Source: CAZOOA01 sp964581355
Lineage (GTDB): Bacteria > Bacillota > Dethiobacteria > DTU022 > UBA8154
Assembly: GCA_964581355.1 (NCBI GenBank)
Contig: CAZOOA010000031.1
Coordinates: 1 to 32,301, forward strand
Direction: 5' to 3'
DNA length: 32,301 nt
Translations under genes and position numbers: made by a program
Part shown: positions 16,182 through 24,395 of the stretch, piece after piece
How the letters are laid out: every line of letters begins with the position of its first letter
Numbering within the stretch: position 1 is the first letter of the stretch
Notes under the pieces: generated by a model
The model's database searches: none
Seen by the model: the letters and a program-made list of their open reading frames with translations, nothing else
Told to the model about the DNA's origin: nothing

Positions 16182-16196
16182 GAACTGCAGGGATGC

Positions 16197-16237
16197 AAAA
16201 AAAAGAATAAAAACCCTGGAACCGCTACAGGCCAGGG
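16197..16237 (-). terminator. Rho-independent terminator behind flgG
   Basis: CCCTGG (16232-16237 read on the - strand) pairs with CCAGGG (16214-16219) around a 12-base loop and is followed by TTTTTATTCTTTTTTTT. It separates flgF-flgG from fliM. Confidence 0.8.
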
Positions 16238-16314
16238 CAGCACTTGCGCATATTTATCAAAAAAAGCCGGGTTGTCCAGGCATTGAAGTGCCCTGTTTTC
16301 CCTTTACCTCTCCT

Positions 16315-17166
16315 TTATCTCTGCAGGTTCAGGGTGATCGCCCAGAGTTCATCGGCAGTAACCATGCTCCTTGAAGAAGCTTGAAGAGCCCGCTGACCCC
16401 GAATCAGATCGGTCATCTGGGTGGACAGGTCCACATTCGAGGCTTCCAGGTAGCCCTGCCGGATGGCTCCAAATCCGTCCTCACCGGGCAAACCTTCCTC
16501 AGCGGGACTGGTCGCTTCAGAGGGGACATGAATGTTTTCACCGATCCTGGAAAGGCTCTGGGGGTTTACAAAACGATGCAGACCGATTTCTCCCAACTGA
16601 ACCACACCACCTGGCAGCTCTTCATCCCCTTCGGGCAGAAGCAGTTCCTCATCCAAAACATCTGCATCAGCCAGGCGGGGAGCAAAGATCCTTCCTTCCG
16701 GTGAGATCGTAATATCATTCAAGTCCACTTCATCTTCATAGTCACTTAAGTTGAGGGTAGGATCCAGGAGGATGCCTCCAGCCATAACCAGGTTGCCTTC
16801 TTCATCCAAAGAAAAGTTCCCGTTGCGGGTATAGCCGAAATTTCCGTCGGGCAGGATCACCCGGAAAAAACCTTCGCCTTCGATGGCCAGGTCAAAACGG
16901 TGCTCTGTGCTTTCCAGAGAACCCTGCTCCATAGAGGGAGTAACACTGGACAACTCCACCCCTCTCCCGCTGCGCGGTGGATAGAGGGGTTCACCGGCCC
17001 GGGGCAGCCTGCGTTCAGCCAGCGCACGATATGTAAGATCCTGAAAGGATGTCTGGTTTTCCTTGTACCCGGCGGCATTGATGTTGGCAATATTATTCGC
17101 CGTAACATCCAGCATCTGCTGGTGCCCTCTCAGGCCTGTATAATTATTCGCTATTGCTTTATGCAT
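16315..17166 (-). CDS. flgG: Flagellar distal rod protein FlgG (FlhP-type)
   Basis: FlgG-family proteins form the distal rod outside the membrane. The 283-residue protein starts with the rod signature LDVTANNIANINAAGYKE (about 19-36), has the central EGEGFFRV and YTRNGNFSLDEEGNLV segments, and ends with the conserved C-terminal helix (GYLEASNVDLSTQMTDLI, then QALQASSRSM-like residues). An acidic insertion around residues 165-215 makes it somewhat longer than usual. The ATG at 17166 follows AAGGGGTGA by 9 bases. It forms a pair with flgF, as flhO-flhP do in Bacillus. The assignment between FlgF and FlgG rests on order and length, so the two names could be exchanged. Confidence 0.88.
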   Translation of the reverse strand: MHKAIANNYTGLRGHQQMLDVTANNIANINAAGYKENQTSFQDLTYRALAERRLPRAGEPLYPPRSGRGVELSSVTPSMEQGSLESTEHRFDLAIEGEGFFRVILPDGNFGYTRNGNFSLDEEGNLVMAGGILLDPTLNLSDYEDEVDLNDITISPEGRIFAPRLADADVLDEELLLPEGDEELPGGVVQLGEIGLHRFVNPQSLSRIGENIHVPSEATSPAEEGLPGEDGFGAIRQGYLEASNVDLSTQMTDLIRGQRALQASSRSMVTADELWAITLNLQR

Positions 17167-17185
17167 TGAAATTCGTCACCCCTTG

Positions 17186-17965
17186 TCAGCTCAGGGTTCC
17201 CAGCTCGTTGGCTGCCCTGGATAGCATGGTATCGTAAACCTGTGATACTTTTTGTGCCGCTTCGTACGTCCGGCGGACCTTGAGCATGTCGGTCATCTGC
17301 CGGGAGAGATCCGCATTGGATTCTTCCAGGACTCCCTGGAATACCTCAGGCTGTTCCACCAAGTCGGGTTCAAACCCCTCCTCGACCTCAAAGTGGTTGT
17401 TTCCCTCTTTCCAGAGCGGGGTATCTTCATCAAAAGCAACCACCTGCAATGTGTCTACATGTTCTTCGCCTTCAAATATATTTCCTTCCCGGTCCACGTA
17501 CGGGTTTTCACTTTCCAGCATGACAGGGCCATCTTCACCCATCACGGGAAAGCCGCGGGAATTTACCAGCATTCCGTCTTCACTCAGGTGAAAATGGCCG
17601 TCCCTGGTATAGCGCAACCCATCCTCTGTTTCTACAACAAAAAACCCTTCATCCTGGAGAGCAAAATCCAGGTCGCGCCCAGTGGTCCTGAGACCTCCCG
17701 GGATATGCATGGTCGGTATTTCTTCTACTGCGACATTTTCAGCGGCGATTCCAATGGGACCGTGCAGGTTGCCATAGGGGCCGTAAAATCCTGCGCCCGG
17801 GCGTGATTGTTCGGTGCGATAGAGAAGTATTTCGGGAAAGGTTCTCTGGACTACTTCATCTCTTTTATAACCAGGCGTATTCAGGTTGGATAGGTTGTTG
17901 CTGATATTTTCCATCTTGACCTGGTTGACCAGCATGGAGCCGGCAGCATTATAGAGGCCACGCAA
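17186..17965 (-). CDS. flgF: Flagellar rod protein FlgF (FlhO-type)
   Basis: This 259-residue protein is a second rod/hook-family member. Landmarks are the N-terminal MENISNNLSNLNTPGYKRD (about 18-36), the middle DEGFFVVET and YTRDGHFHLSEDGMLV, and the C-terminal helix LEESNADLSRQMTDML followed by RTYEAAQKV. The family is exported by the flagellar type III apparatus, with no cleaved signal. The TTG start at 17965 has AAAGGAGGG 8 bases upstream. It is the first gene after a good sigma-28 promoter, so it and flgG are probably boosted by the sigma factor encoded just before them. Confidence 0.87.
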   Translation of the reverse strand: MRGLYNAAGSMLVNQVKMENISNNLSNLNTPGYKRDEVVQRTFPEILLYRTEQSRPGAGFYGPYGNLHGPIGIAAENVAVEEIPTMHIPGGLRTTGRDLDFALQDEGFFVVETEDGLRYTRDGHFHLSEDGMLVNSRGFPVMGEDGPVMLESENPYVDREGNIFEGEEHVDTLQVVAFDEDTPLWKEGNNHFEVEEGFEPDLVEQPEVFQGVLEESNADLSRQMTDMLKVRRTYEAAQKVSQVYDTMLSRAANELGTLS

Positions 17966-18059
17966 GGGATAAACCCTCCTTTAATGTAGATGACCCTTTT
18001 CTTTTACTTCTTTTGCTGTTATCTGGTAAAAGAGAGGGCTTCATGTCATTTTTTCAAAA

Positions 18060-18109
18060 CCCTGCTACCATTCTATCGGCATTGTTGCGGTTGATTTAAC
18101 CCCTGCTAC
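18060..18109. repeat. Direct repeats flanking the sigma-28 promoter
   Basis: CCCTGCTAC occurs at 18060-18068 and again at 18101-18109, 41 bases apart, about four helical turns. The sigma-28 promoter lies exactly between them. The second copy overlaps the last codons of the swrB-like gene. Confidence 0.5.
18073..18099 (-). promoter_or_regulatory. Sigma-28 (SigD) promoter before flgF-flgG
   Basis: On the - strand TTAAA (18095-18099) is followed after 14 bases (15 if the -35 is read as TTAA) by GCCGATAG (18073-18080). The consensus for sigma-D in Bacillus is TAAA, 15 bases, GCCGATAT. It lies just after the swrB-like gene and about 110 bases before flgF. Confidence 0.75.
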
Positions 18110-18630
18110 TGATCTTCCAGCAGGGATGATTTTTTCACCAGGGACTGTAACAGTTCCACCTCGCCGCGGGCCACCTGGAGCTTTTCCGTCACTTCCCCGG
18201 GGGACGAACCTCTGCGCAGCATTTGGGCAATTTCCCGGTTTCGCTGCCGGTTCTCCAGGGTTTCCCTCCCCGGCGTAACCGGTTGCTCCTCTTCGTGCGA
18301 GCAGGCACCGGAGAAAAGCCTCTCCGGCTCAGCGGTTTCTTCCCCGTCACTGCAGGCGGCAGGCAAGCCGCCCCGGGCTCCCGCCACCAGGTCCCGCATT
18401 TCCTGTAACTCCCGGTCCATACGCCCCACCGTTTCAGCCAGTTCGTTTACCTTGCTGTTTAGCTCGTAGACCATCAGGCGTGTATCCAGCCGGGCAGAAC
18501 GGTTTTCCACCCGCAAAAAGCGCAGGAAAAAAGGCTCCGGGGGTGGACCGTTTTTGGCAAAAAACCAGGTCAACAGCACCCCGGCGCTGCAGCCGATGAT
18601 GACTCCCAGCAAAATTAGCGCAGCCTGCAT
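18106..18630 (-). CDS. SwrB-like membrane-anchored motility protein (DUF6115-like)
   Basis: This 174-residue protein has one N-terminal membrane helix (about 3-24), a charged region with coiled-coil character (about 38-85), a low-complexity acidic middle with cysteines (about 86-130), and a C-terminal helix-turn-helix-like segment (IAQMLRRGSSPGEVTEKL then ARGEVELL). In Bacillus the gene after sigD is swrB (ylxL), which has the same layout of membrane anchor, coiled coil and small helical C-terminus and helps activate the flagellar export gate. The position and layout lead me to call it SwrB-like; sequence identity is low by eye. The ATG at 18630 follows GAGGTG by 5 bases, and the sigD stop overlaps that ribosome binding site. 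Confidence 0.7.
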   Translation of the reverse strand: MQAALILLGVIIGCSAGVLLTWFFAKNGPPPEPFFLRFLRVENRSARLDTRLMVYELNSKVNELAETVGRMDRELQEMRDLVAGARGGLPAACSDGEETAEPERLFSGACSHEEEQPVTPGRETLENRQRNREIAQMLRRGSSPGEVTEKLQVARGEVELLQSLVKKSSLLEDQ

Positions 18631-18639
18631 ACTACCACC

Positions 18640-19407
18640 TCACTGTTCCATGTACTCCGCCTGCTGCATCTTAACCCTTAAATTGCGAATGGCCCGGGCA
18701 TGAATCTGTGATACCCTGGCAGTGGACACCTTCAGAACGGTTCCAATTTCTTTCAGGGTCAGCTCTTCTTTGTAATACAAGGCCATGACCAGTTTTTCCC
18801 GCTCAGCTAGCTGGTCAATAGCCTGGGCCAACACTTCCCGGCGCTCTCCCCTTTCCAGGCTGTCTTCCGGTGTGCGGAAAGGCCCTTCAGCGGAAAGAAC
18901 CTCTTCACCTCCCTCGGAGGAACCCGAGTGAGAAGGCGTAAAGAGCAGTGACTCCAGGGAAACCAGGGAGTAGCTGTTCATCTGGGCGTAAACCTGCTCC
19001 ACGGTTTCAGGAGACCAGTCCAGTTCACTGGCCAGTTCCTGGTTGGACGGCTCCCTTCCCAACCGATGTCCCAGCTTCTGCTCGGCCGCCTGAAGCTGGC
19101 GCAACCGCTGGAACAGGGAACGGGGAGGCCAACTCAGCCGGCGCAGTTCGTCCAGCATGGCTCCCCGGATTCGCCAGGTGGCAAAGGTTTTAAAACCGGT
19201 GTCCATATTGGGATTGAATCGATCCAGGGCTTCCAGCAAACCGATCACGCCGCTGGCCACCAGGTCGTCTTCTTCCACCTGGGGAGGCAGCCCCATGGAG
19301 AGACGTCCGGCCACCTGCTTTACCAGGGGAAGATACTCCTGGATCAGCGTATCCCGTGTTTCTTTATCTTTGCGGCTGGCATATTTTTGCAGCAGTTCAT
19401 CGGTCAA
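18640..19407 (-). CDS. fliA: Flagellar RNA polymerase sigma factor SigD/FliA (sigma-28)
   Basis: Sigma-28 directs RNA polymerase to late flagellar and chemotaxis promoters. The 255-residue protein has regions 2 (EDDLVASGVIGLLEALDRF, TGFKTFATWRIRGAMLDELR), 3 (QKLGHRLGREPSNQELASEL) and 4 (LTLKEIGTVLKVSTARVSQI). The WPPRS sequence after region 2 is typical of the FliA group. The start is a TTG at 19407 with AAGGGGG 10 bases upstream. It follows the PilZ gene and precedes the swrB-like gene, the same order as in Bacillus apart from the PilZ gene. A matching target promoter is present downstream at 18073-18099. The anti-sigma factor FlgM is not in the window. Confidence 0.96.
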   Translation of the reverse strand: MTDELLQKYASRKDKETRDTLIQEYLPLVKQVAGRLSMGLPPQVEEDDLVASGVIGLLEALDRFNPNMDTGFKTFATWRIRGAMLDELRRLSWPPRSLFQRLRQLQAAEQKLGHRLGREPSNQELASELDWSPETVEQVYAQMNSYSLVSLESLLFTPSHSGSSEGGEEVLSAEGPFRTPEDSLERGERREVLAQAIDQLAEREKLVMALYYKEELTLKEIGTVLKVSTARVSQIHARAIRNLRVKMQQAEYMEQ

Positions 19408-19439
19408 GCGTTACGAACCCCCTTAAAACTCTTTCCTTG

Positions 19440-20147
19440 TTACTGAAGTTTCTCCCGGGAAAGGGTAAACACCAGCTGGATAATTTTCTCCCTCATTGCC
19501 ATGTTCAGATCAACAAACTGGATTCCATGACGGTAAAGCTTGCCTTTGCTCACCACTTGTTCATCAGCCCGGACAACTTTACCTTTTACGACCAGGTCTT
19601 CCTCAACTTTTTTGCTGCGGATAAATACTTTGATGGCCAACAGCGTTTCTACTGGTATCCTTTTTTCCAACGCCATCTGCAGCCCCCCGCCGCTGAGATC
19701 TGTTGTGAGGGCTTTTTGCGGCTTTCCCAGGTACTGGATTATTTTTTCTGCCGGCTGCCTGGGGTTGAAACCCAGGTCTTTCTGCTGCTCATTGCTCTTT
19801 TGAATAATCCAGTAGTGCAGGTCGAATGAGCAGGAAAAACGAAAAAATTCCCTTCTCTGCTTGCGGTCAACTTTTTCCGGCCAGGAGATTAGATATAACG
19901 GTATATTATTGCTTTTCTTCCGTCCCAGGACCCGGCTTTCAAAGTAATAAATCCCATCGCCGCTGGGGACGCGAAACAGCCGGACTTCATCTTCATACAG
20001 CATCATTGAATCCTGCTTTTTCATGGGAATCCCGATGGCAATTTGATCATCATTTACTTCCTGGATAATACTTTTGTAAAACATCTCTGATTGATGCTCA
20101 TACACTTCAACCTGCATATTTTCACGGAAAAACTGCTTAATGTCCAT
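19440..20147 (-). CDS. YcgR/PilZ-type c-di-GMP-binding flagellar brake protein
   Basis: This 235-residue protein has an N-terminal YcgR-like (PilZN) domain (about 5-90) and a C-terminal PilZ domain (about 93-230). The c-di-GMP binding motifs are both present: RRxxxR-like R99-x3-R103 in RKQRREFFRF and D150-x-S152-x2-G155 in DLSGGG. Family members (YcgR in enteric bacteria, YpfA/DgrA in Bacillus) slow the motor when c-di-GMP is high, acting on the stator or switch. Its place between flhG and sigD, in the flagellar operon itself, supports a motility role. The ATG at 20147 is the first reasonable start. The 106 bases between it and flhG hold nothing I recognise. Confidence 0.92.
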   Translation of the reverse strand: MDIKQFFRENMQVEVYEHQSEMFYKSIIQEVNDDQIAIGIPMKKQDSMMLYEDEVRLFRVPSGDGIYYFESRVLGRKKSNNIPLYLISWPEKVDRKQRREFFRFSCSFDLHYWIIQKSNEQQKDLGFNPRQPAEKIIQYLGKPQKALTTDLSGGGLQMALEKRIPVETLLAIKVFIRSKKVEEDLVVKGKVVRADEQVVSKGKLYRHGIQFVDLNMAMREKIIQLVFTLSREKLQ

Positions 20148-20253
20148 TTATAAAACCCCTAAAAGCCTGAATATATACAGCATCAACAGCTGGGACCAGT
20201 GCTGGAAAGGGAAAGACTTGATTTAACTTGCCTTGATTTGCTTTGCTTTCTCC

Positions 20254-21132
20254 CTAACTCCAAAAATTCAACAGGCGGTTTAAAAAGCCTTTTCCTGTTT
20301 CATCACCCCGGTAAAGATCATCTTCCTGGCTGATGCGGCGGGCAATCTGCTGCGTGCCCTGGGTCGCCCGGGAACGGGGAAACTGGAGAACATAGGGAGA
20401 ACAAGTCAAAACAGCCTTGCGCACGTTCTGGTCATATTCGATACTGCCTAAAAAGTCGACTTCTGTGGTCAGGAAATGCTGACAGACATAATTAATCCGC
20501 CGAAAGACATTTTCCCCTTCCCGTTGATTGCGCACCATATTGATTGCCAGCTTGATACTGGAATGAAGCTGGTAGCTGTCCACAACTTTGATCATCCCGT
20601 AAACATCGGTGATGGCTGTAGGCTCCGGTGTAGTGAGCAGCAAAAGGTCATCGGCAACGGCGATAAAGCTGAGCACATCCCGGGTCAAACCGGCCGGGCA
20701 GTCCACCAGCACCACGTTCCCTGCTTCTTCCAGGTACGAAAGCCTGGAAATGAGCTGCTCCCGTTGCTGACTGTCCAGGCTAATCATATCGGATAACCCT
20801 GAACCACCGGGAATCACATCGACATTGTACGGCCCTTTTAAAATGATGTCTTCCAGTTCTTTGTCCCCACGGATTACATCCACCAGGGTATAGGTAGGTT
20901 TCAAGTCCATTAAGATATCCGCGTTGGCCATACCCAGGTCAGTATCCAGGACAATCGCCTTTTTGCCCAACTGCCCCAGGGCAATGGCCAGGTTCACGAC
21001 CAGGTTGGTTTTTCCCACACCACCTTTACCGCTGGCAATGACAATAATCCGGGAAAGCCTTCGTTTCCGAAGGACTGCTTGGGTTTGTTGGTCTTTAGCC
21101 ATAGCACGAAGTTTTTCGGCTTGATCGCCCAT
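20254..21132 (-). CDS. flhG: Flagellar number regulator FlhG (FleN/YlxH), MinD-like ATPase
   Basis: FlhG is a ParA/MinD-type ATPase that limits flagellar number and stimulates the GTPase FlhF. From the ATG at 21132 the protein has 292 residues. It begins with the DQAEKLR motif (3-9), the conserved FlhF-activating peptide of FlhG, then the deviant Walker A KGGVGKT (36-42), the D-T-D-L-G-M-A-N-A-D segment and the VDCPAG switch region. The ribosome binding site AGGAGG lies 6 bases upstream and the flhF stop one base upstream, which decides this start over an upstream in-frame codon at 21162. It is coupled to flhF. The C-terminal part carries basic and amphipathic stretches that may touch the membrane. 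Confidence 0.95.
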   Translation of the reverse strand: MGDQAEKLRAMAKDQQTQAVLRKRRLSRIIVIASGKGGVGKTNLVVNLAIALGQLGKKAIVLDTDLGMANADILMDLKPTYTLVDVIRGDKELEDIILKGPYNVDVIPGGSGLSDMISLDSQQREQLISRLSYLEEAGNVVLVDCPAGLTRDVLSFIAVADDLLLLTTPEPTAITDVYGMIKVVDSYQLHSSIKLAINMVRNQREGENVFRRINYVCQHFLTTEVDFLGSIEYDQNVRKAVLTCSPYVLQFPRSRATQGTQQIARRISQEDDLYRGDETGKGFLNRLLNFWS

Positions 21133-21133
21133 T

Positions 21134-22228
21134 TCAGTCCTCCTCTCCCAAAATAAAAGCACTCATCTGGTCCAGATCGGCAACACAGATATCATCGGGG
21201 ACACTCTGGCCCATGGTCAAGTATAGGGCCGGCACATCCGTCAGGTAAATACCGTTGAGCATGATCCCGTAAGAACTGGTTTCATCCAGTTTGGTGAAAA
21301 TCAGGCGGTTATAACCCATACACTTAAAGTTCTCCACGATGTTTTGAATATCGCGGGACTTGGTCGTGGCGCTGATCACCAGAAAAATTTCCGCCGGCGG
21401 CAAGTTTTGCAGGTAATTAGCCAGCTCCTGGACCTGGGTCTTGTTCATGGTGCTGCGGCCGGCCGTATCGATCAAAATCCGCTGGCATCCGTTTAATCGG
21501 TCAATAGCCTGGCGCAATTCTTTAGGGGTCATAACGACCTCCAGGGGCAGTCCCGTTATATCAGCATACGTGCGCAGCTGTTCCACCGCCCCGATGCGGT
21601 AGTGGTCAATAGTGATAATCCCCACCCGCTCACCCTGGTACAGGGCGTAACGGGCTGCCAGCTTGGCCAGGGTGGTGGTTTTGCCGACCCCGGTAGGACC
21701 GACAAACACCTGGATGGGGGAAGCTTTTTCCGGTGCTGTCTTTAAAATCCTGCGGATTTTTTTGCGCAGCAAAAGCCCGATAATCTCCTGGGAAAGCTGG
21801 GTTTCACTCATGGCCACTTCACGAATATCCTGGAGAAAATCCTCAATTAATTCATCGAACACTTCATGCTGCCGCAGATGTTCTTTCCAGCGCTTAATTT
21901 CGCCCTGTTCCCTTTCTTTGTCCTCTTTGGGAAGAGTCTCACGAAAAACCAGGTTGTTAATGGCTTTTTTCAGCTCTTCCAGCTCGGAAGTGATTTTACT
22001 GCCGTTAAATTCGGGCACTTCCTGTTGGAATAGCTGGCTTTTTTTCTCCCGGGACTGGTTATTCTCCACAGCCGCGGTAATTTCCATCCTGGAGGATTGA
22101 AAGATCCCCCGCAGGCCCTTGGAACGCACCCGCCGGCTCTGGATAATAACCGCCTCGGGACCGAGTTCTTCCCGGATGCGCAGCATCCCTTCTTTCATGT
22201 CCTGCACGTAAAACTTCCTAATTTTCAT
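21134..22228 (-). CDS. flhF: Flagellar placement GTPase FlhF
   Basis: FlhF is an SRP-family GTPase that marks where flagella are built. The 364-residue protein has a variable N-terminal B domain beginning MKIRKFYVQDMKEGM, a helical N domain (about 110-170), and the G domain with the P-loop VGPTGVGKTT (176-185), DHYRIGAVEQLRTYA (208-222), the G3 motif DTAGR (254-258) and TKLDE near the end. All GTPase motifs are intact. The start ATG at 22228 overlaps the flhA stop by 11 bases, so the genes are coupled. The order flhB-flhA-flhF-flhG is the same as in Bacillus. Confidence 0.96.
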   Translation of the reverse strand: MKIRKFYVQDMKEGMLRIREELGPEAVIIQSRRVRSKGLRGIFQSSRMEITAAVENNQSREKKSQLFQQEVPEFNGSKITSELEELKKAINNLVFRETLPKEDKEREQGEIKRWKEHLRQHEVFDELIEDFLQDIREVAMSETQLSQEIIGLLLRKKIRRILKTAPEKASPIQVFVGPTGVGKTTTLAKLAARYALYQGERVGIITIDHYRIGAVEQLRTYADITGLPLEVVMTPKELRQAIDRLNGCQRILIDTAGRSTMNKTQVQELANYLQNLPPAEIFLVISATTKSRDIQNIVENFKCMGYNRLIFTKLDETSSYGIMLNGIYLTDVPALYLTMGQSVPDDICVADLDQMSAFILGEED

Positions 22229-24308
22229 CTTCTTTTAACACCCCCACGGATTCGACTTCGATCTGGGGCAATATCTCGCTTAGTGAAAGAACAGGCAGAT
22301 CAGGCAGATAGCGCTCCAGCAGACGCCTGAAAGGCATCCGGATCCTCGGTGAAGTCAGCATCACAGGAGAAATGCCTTTACCCCGCAGGCGCTCCACCAG
22401 GTTGGCTGCCGCCTGCAAAATTCGCTGGGAAGCCTCAGGCTCCAGGACAGGAAATGTGCCATGCACCGTCTGCTGCAGGGAATCGGCAACACGCTTTTCC
22501 AGGGATGGGTCCAGGGTAATAACCTGCAGTTTCTTCCCGGCTTCAATATGCTGCCCCGTGATGGTCCGGGCCAGGGACTGGCGCACATACTCCGTCAGCA
22601 CATCGGGATCCTTGGTCGCAGCCGCGTAATCGGCCAGGGTTTCCAGGATCGTAGGCAGGTCCTGCAGGGGGATATTCTCCCGCAGCAGGTTCTGCAATAT
22701 TTTCTGCACTTCCCCGATCCCCATCAAGTCCGGGATCAGCTCTTCCACAACCGCCGGGCGGCTCTCCCTGACCATTTCCACCATTTCTTTAACTTCCTGG
22801 CGTCCGATGAGTTCAAAGGCATGGGAGCGGATCACTTCGGTCAAATGAGTAATCAAAACGGTGGTTACATCCACCACGGTGCAGCCCCTTAACTCCGCCT
22901 CGTCCTTTTGGGCCGGTGAAATCCAGACTGCCGGCAGGTTAAAAGTAGGCTCTACCGTGGGGATGCCGCCCAACTCATCAGATGTGACTCCTTCGGGGTT
23001 CAGTGCCAGCAGGTAGCCGGGCCTGAGCTCACCCTGGGCCAACTCATTGCCTTTTAACTTAATCAAATACGTATTGGGAGAAAGCTGCAGGTTGTCCCGG
23101 ATACGAATCGGGCGGATGATGACCCCCAAATCGGAAGCAAGGCGGCGCCTGGCCGTGGAAATCCGCTGCAGCAGGTCGCCGTCTTCCCCTTTCTCCGTCA
23201 AGGAAACAAGGTTGTAACCAATCTCAATTTCCAGCAGGTCTGTTTTCATGATGCTGCGGACATCTTCCTCGGGGGAGGGCGCGGCCTCCTCTTCGATCTG
23301 CGCTTCCTCTTCATCCTTTTCCCGGGTCATTCTATCCTCCCGGAAAAGAGCATAAGCTCCGAAACCGCAGGCCAGGCTTAAGATCAAAAAGGGTGTAAAG
23401 GGCAGATCGGGCACCAGCCCCAGAGAGGCCAGGATCAGGGAAACAATGGCCAGAACCTTGGGCAGTTGGAAAAACTGGGCAAACAGCTCATTTCCGAAAC
23501 TCTCTTCAGCAGTTGACCGGGTCACCAAAAGACCCGCCGAGGAGGAAACCAGCAGGGCCGGGATCTGGGCCACCAAACCGTCTCCCACCGTCAGGATGGT
23601 ATAAGTCTGTGCCGCGGCGGAAAAATCCAGGTTGTGCTGCGCCATCCCGATAGTCAAACCGCCCAGGATGTTGATCAACACGATCACCACCCCGGCGATG
23701 GCGTCACCCCGGACGAACTTGCTGGCACCGTCCATGGCCCCAAAAAAGTTGGATTCGCGCTGCAGCTTATTGCGGCGGGTGCGGGCCTCTTCCTCATCGA
23801 TCAACCCGGCATTAAAGTCTGCATCAATGCTCATCTGCTTGCCCGGCATAGAATCCAAGGTAAAGCGAGCCGCTACTTCGGCAACCCGCCCGGCACCGTT
23901 GGTGATAACAACAAACTGAACCACGGTGATAATAATGAAAATGATCAAACCGACTACATAGTTCCCGCCCACCACAAACTGGCCGAAGGCGTTGATTACA
24001 TCACCGGCCCGGGCTTCGGTCAAGATCAAGCGGGTGGAGGAAATGTTCAAGGCCAGCCGAAACAGGGTGGCTACCAGCAAAACCGAGGGAAAGGTGGCCA
24101 GCTGCAGGATGTCCGTCGTAAACAAGGTTACCAGGATCACGATTAGGGCAAAGGTGATGTTGACCACCAGTAAAACATCCAGTAGCAGCGGCCTGATCGG
24201 TATGATGATAATGGCGATAACCATTACGAAAGCAATGGCAATGATAATATCCATATTTTTGGCCAGGCTAACCAAGTTTGAACGGCGGATGAAAGACGGT
24301 GATGCCAC
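22218..24308 (-). CDS. flhA: Flagellar export gate protein FlhA
   Basis: FlhA is the large export-gate subunit of the flagellar type III secretion system. The 696-residue protein has about eight membrane helices in its first 330 residues (the first at about 20-38), the conserved cytoplasmic loop with GAMDGASKFVRGDAIAG, an acidic linker (about 330-350), and the cytoplasmic domain that docks export chaperones. Length and motifs match the family. The start is a GTG at 24308 with GGGAGG 8 bases upstream. It lies between flhB and flhF in the normal order. Confidence 0.97.
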   Translation of the reverse strand: MASPSFIRRSNLVSLAKNMDIIIAIAFVMVIAIIIIPIRPLLLDVLLVVNITFALIVILVTLFTTDILQLATFPSVLLVATLFRLALNISSTRLILTEARAGDVINAFGQFVVGGNYVVGLIIFIIITVVQFVVITNGAGRVAEVAARFTLDSMPGKQMSIDADFNAGLIDEEEARTRRNKLQRESNFFGAMDGASKFVRGDAIAGVVIVLINILGGLTIGMAQHNLDFSAAAQTYTILTVGDGLVAQIPALLVSSSAGLLVTRSTAEESFGNELFAQFFQLPKVLAIVSLILASLGLVPDLPFTPFLILSLACGFGAYALFREDRMTREKDEEEAQIEEEAAPSPEEDVRSIMKTDLLEIEIGYNLVSLTEKGEDGDLLQRISTARRRLASDLGVIIRPIRIRDNLQLSPNTYLIKLKGNELAQGELRPGYLLALNPEGVTSDELGGIPTVEPTFNLPAVWISPAQKDEAELRGCTVVDVTTVLITHLTEVIRSHAFELIGRQEVKEMVEMVRESRPAVVEELIPDLMGIGEVQKILQNLLRENIPLQDLPTILETLADYAAATKDPDVLTEYVRQSLARTITGQHIEAGKKLQVITLDPSLEKRVADSLQQTVHGTFPVLEPEASQRILQAAANLVERLRGKGISPVMLTSPRIRMPFRRLLERYLPDLPVLSLSEILPQIEVESVGVLKEDEN

Positions 24309-24395
24309 GCTGCTACCCTCCCTTACTTCCTATATTATTCAACAATTATTTGCAATTTCCTCCACAATTCTCAAAGATTGTTACAGGGAAATGGC

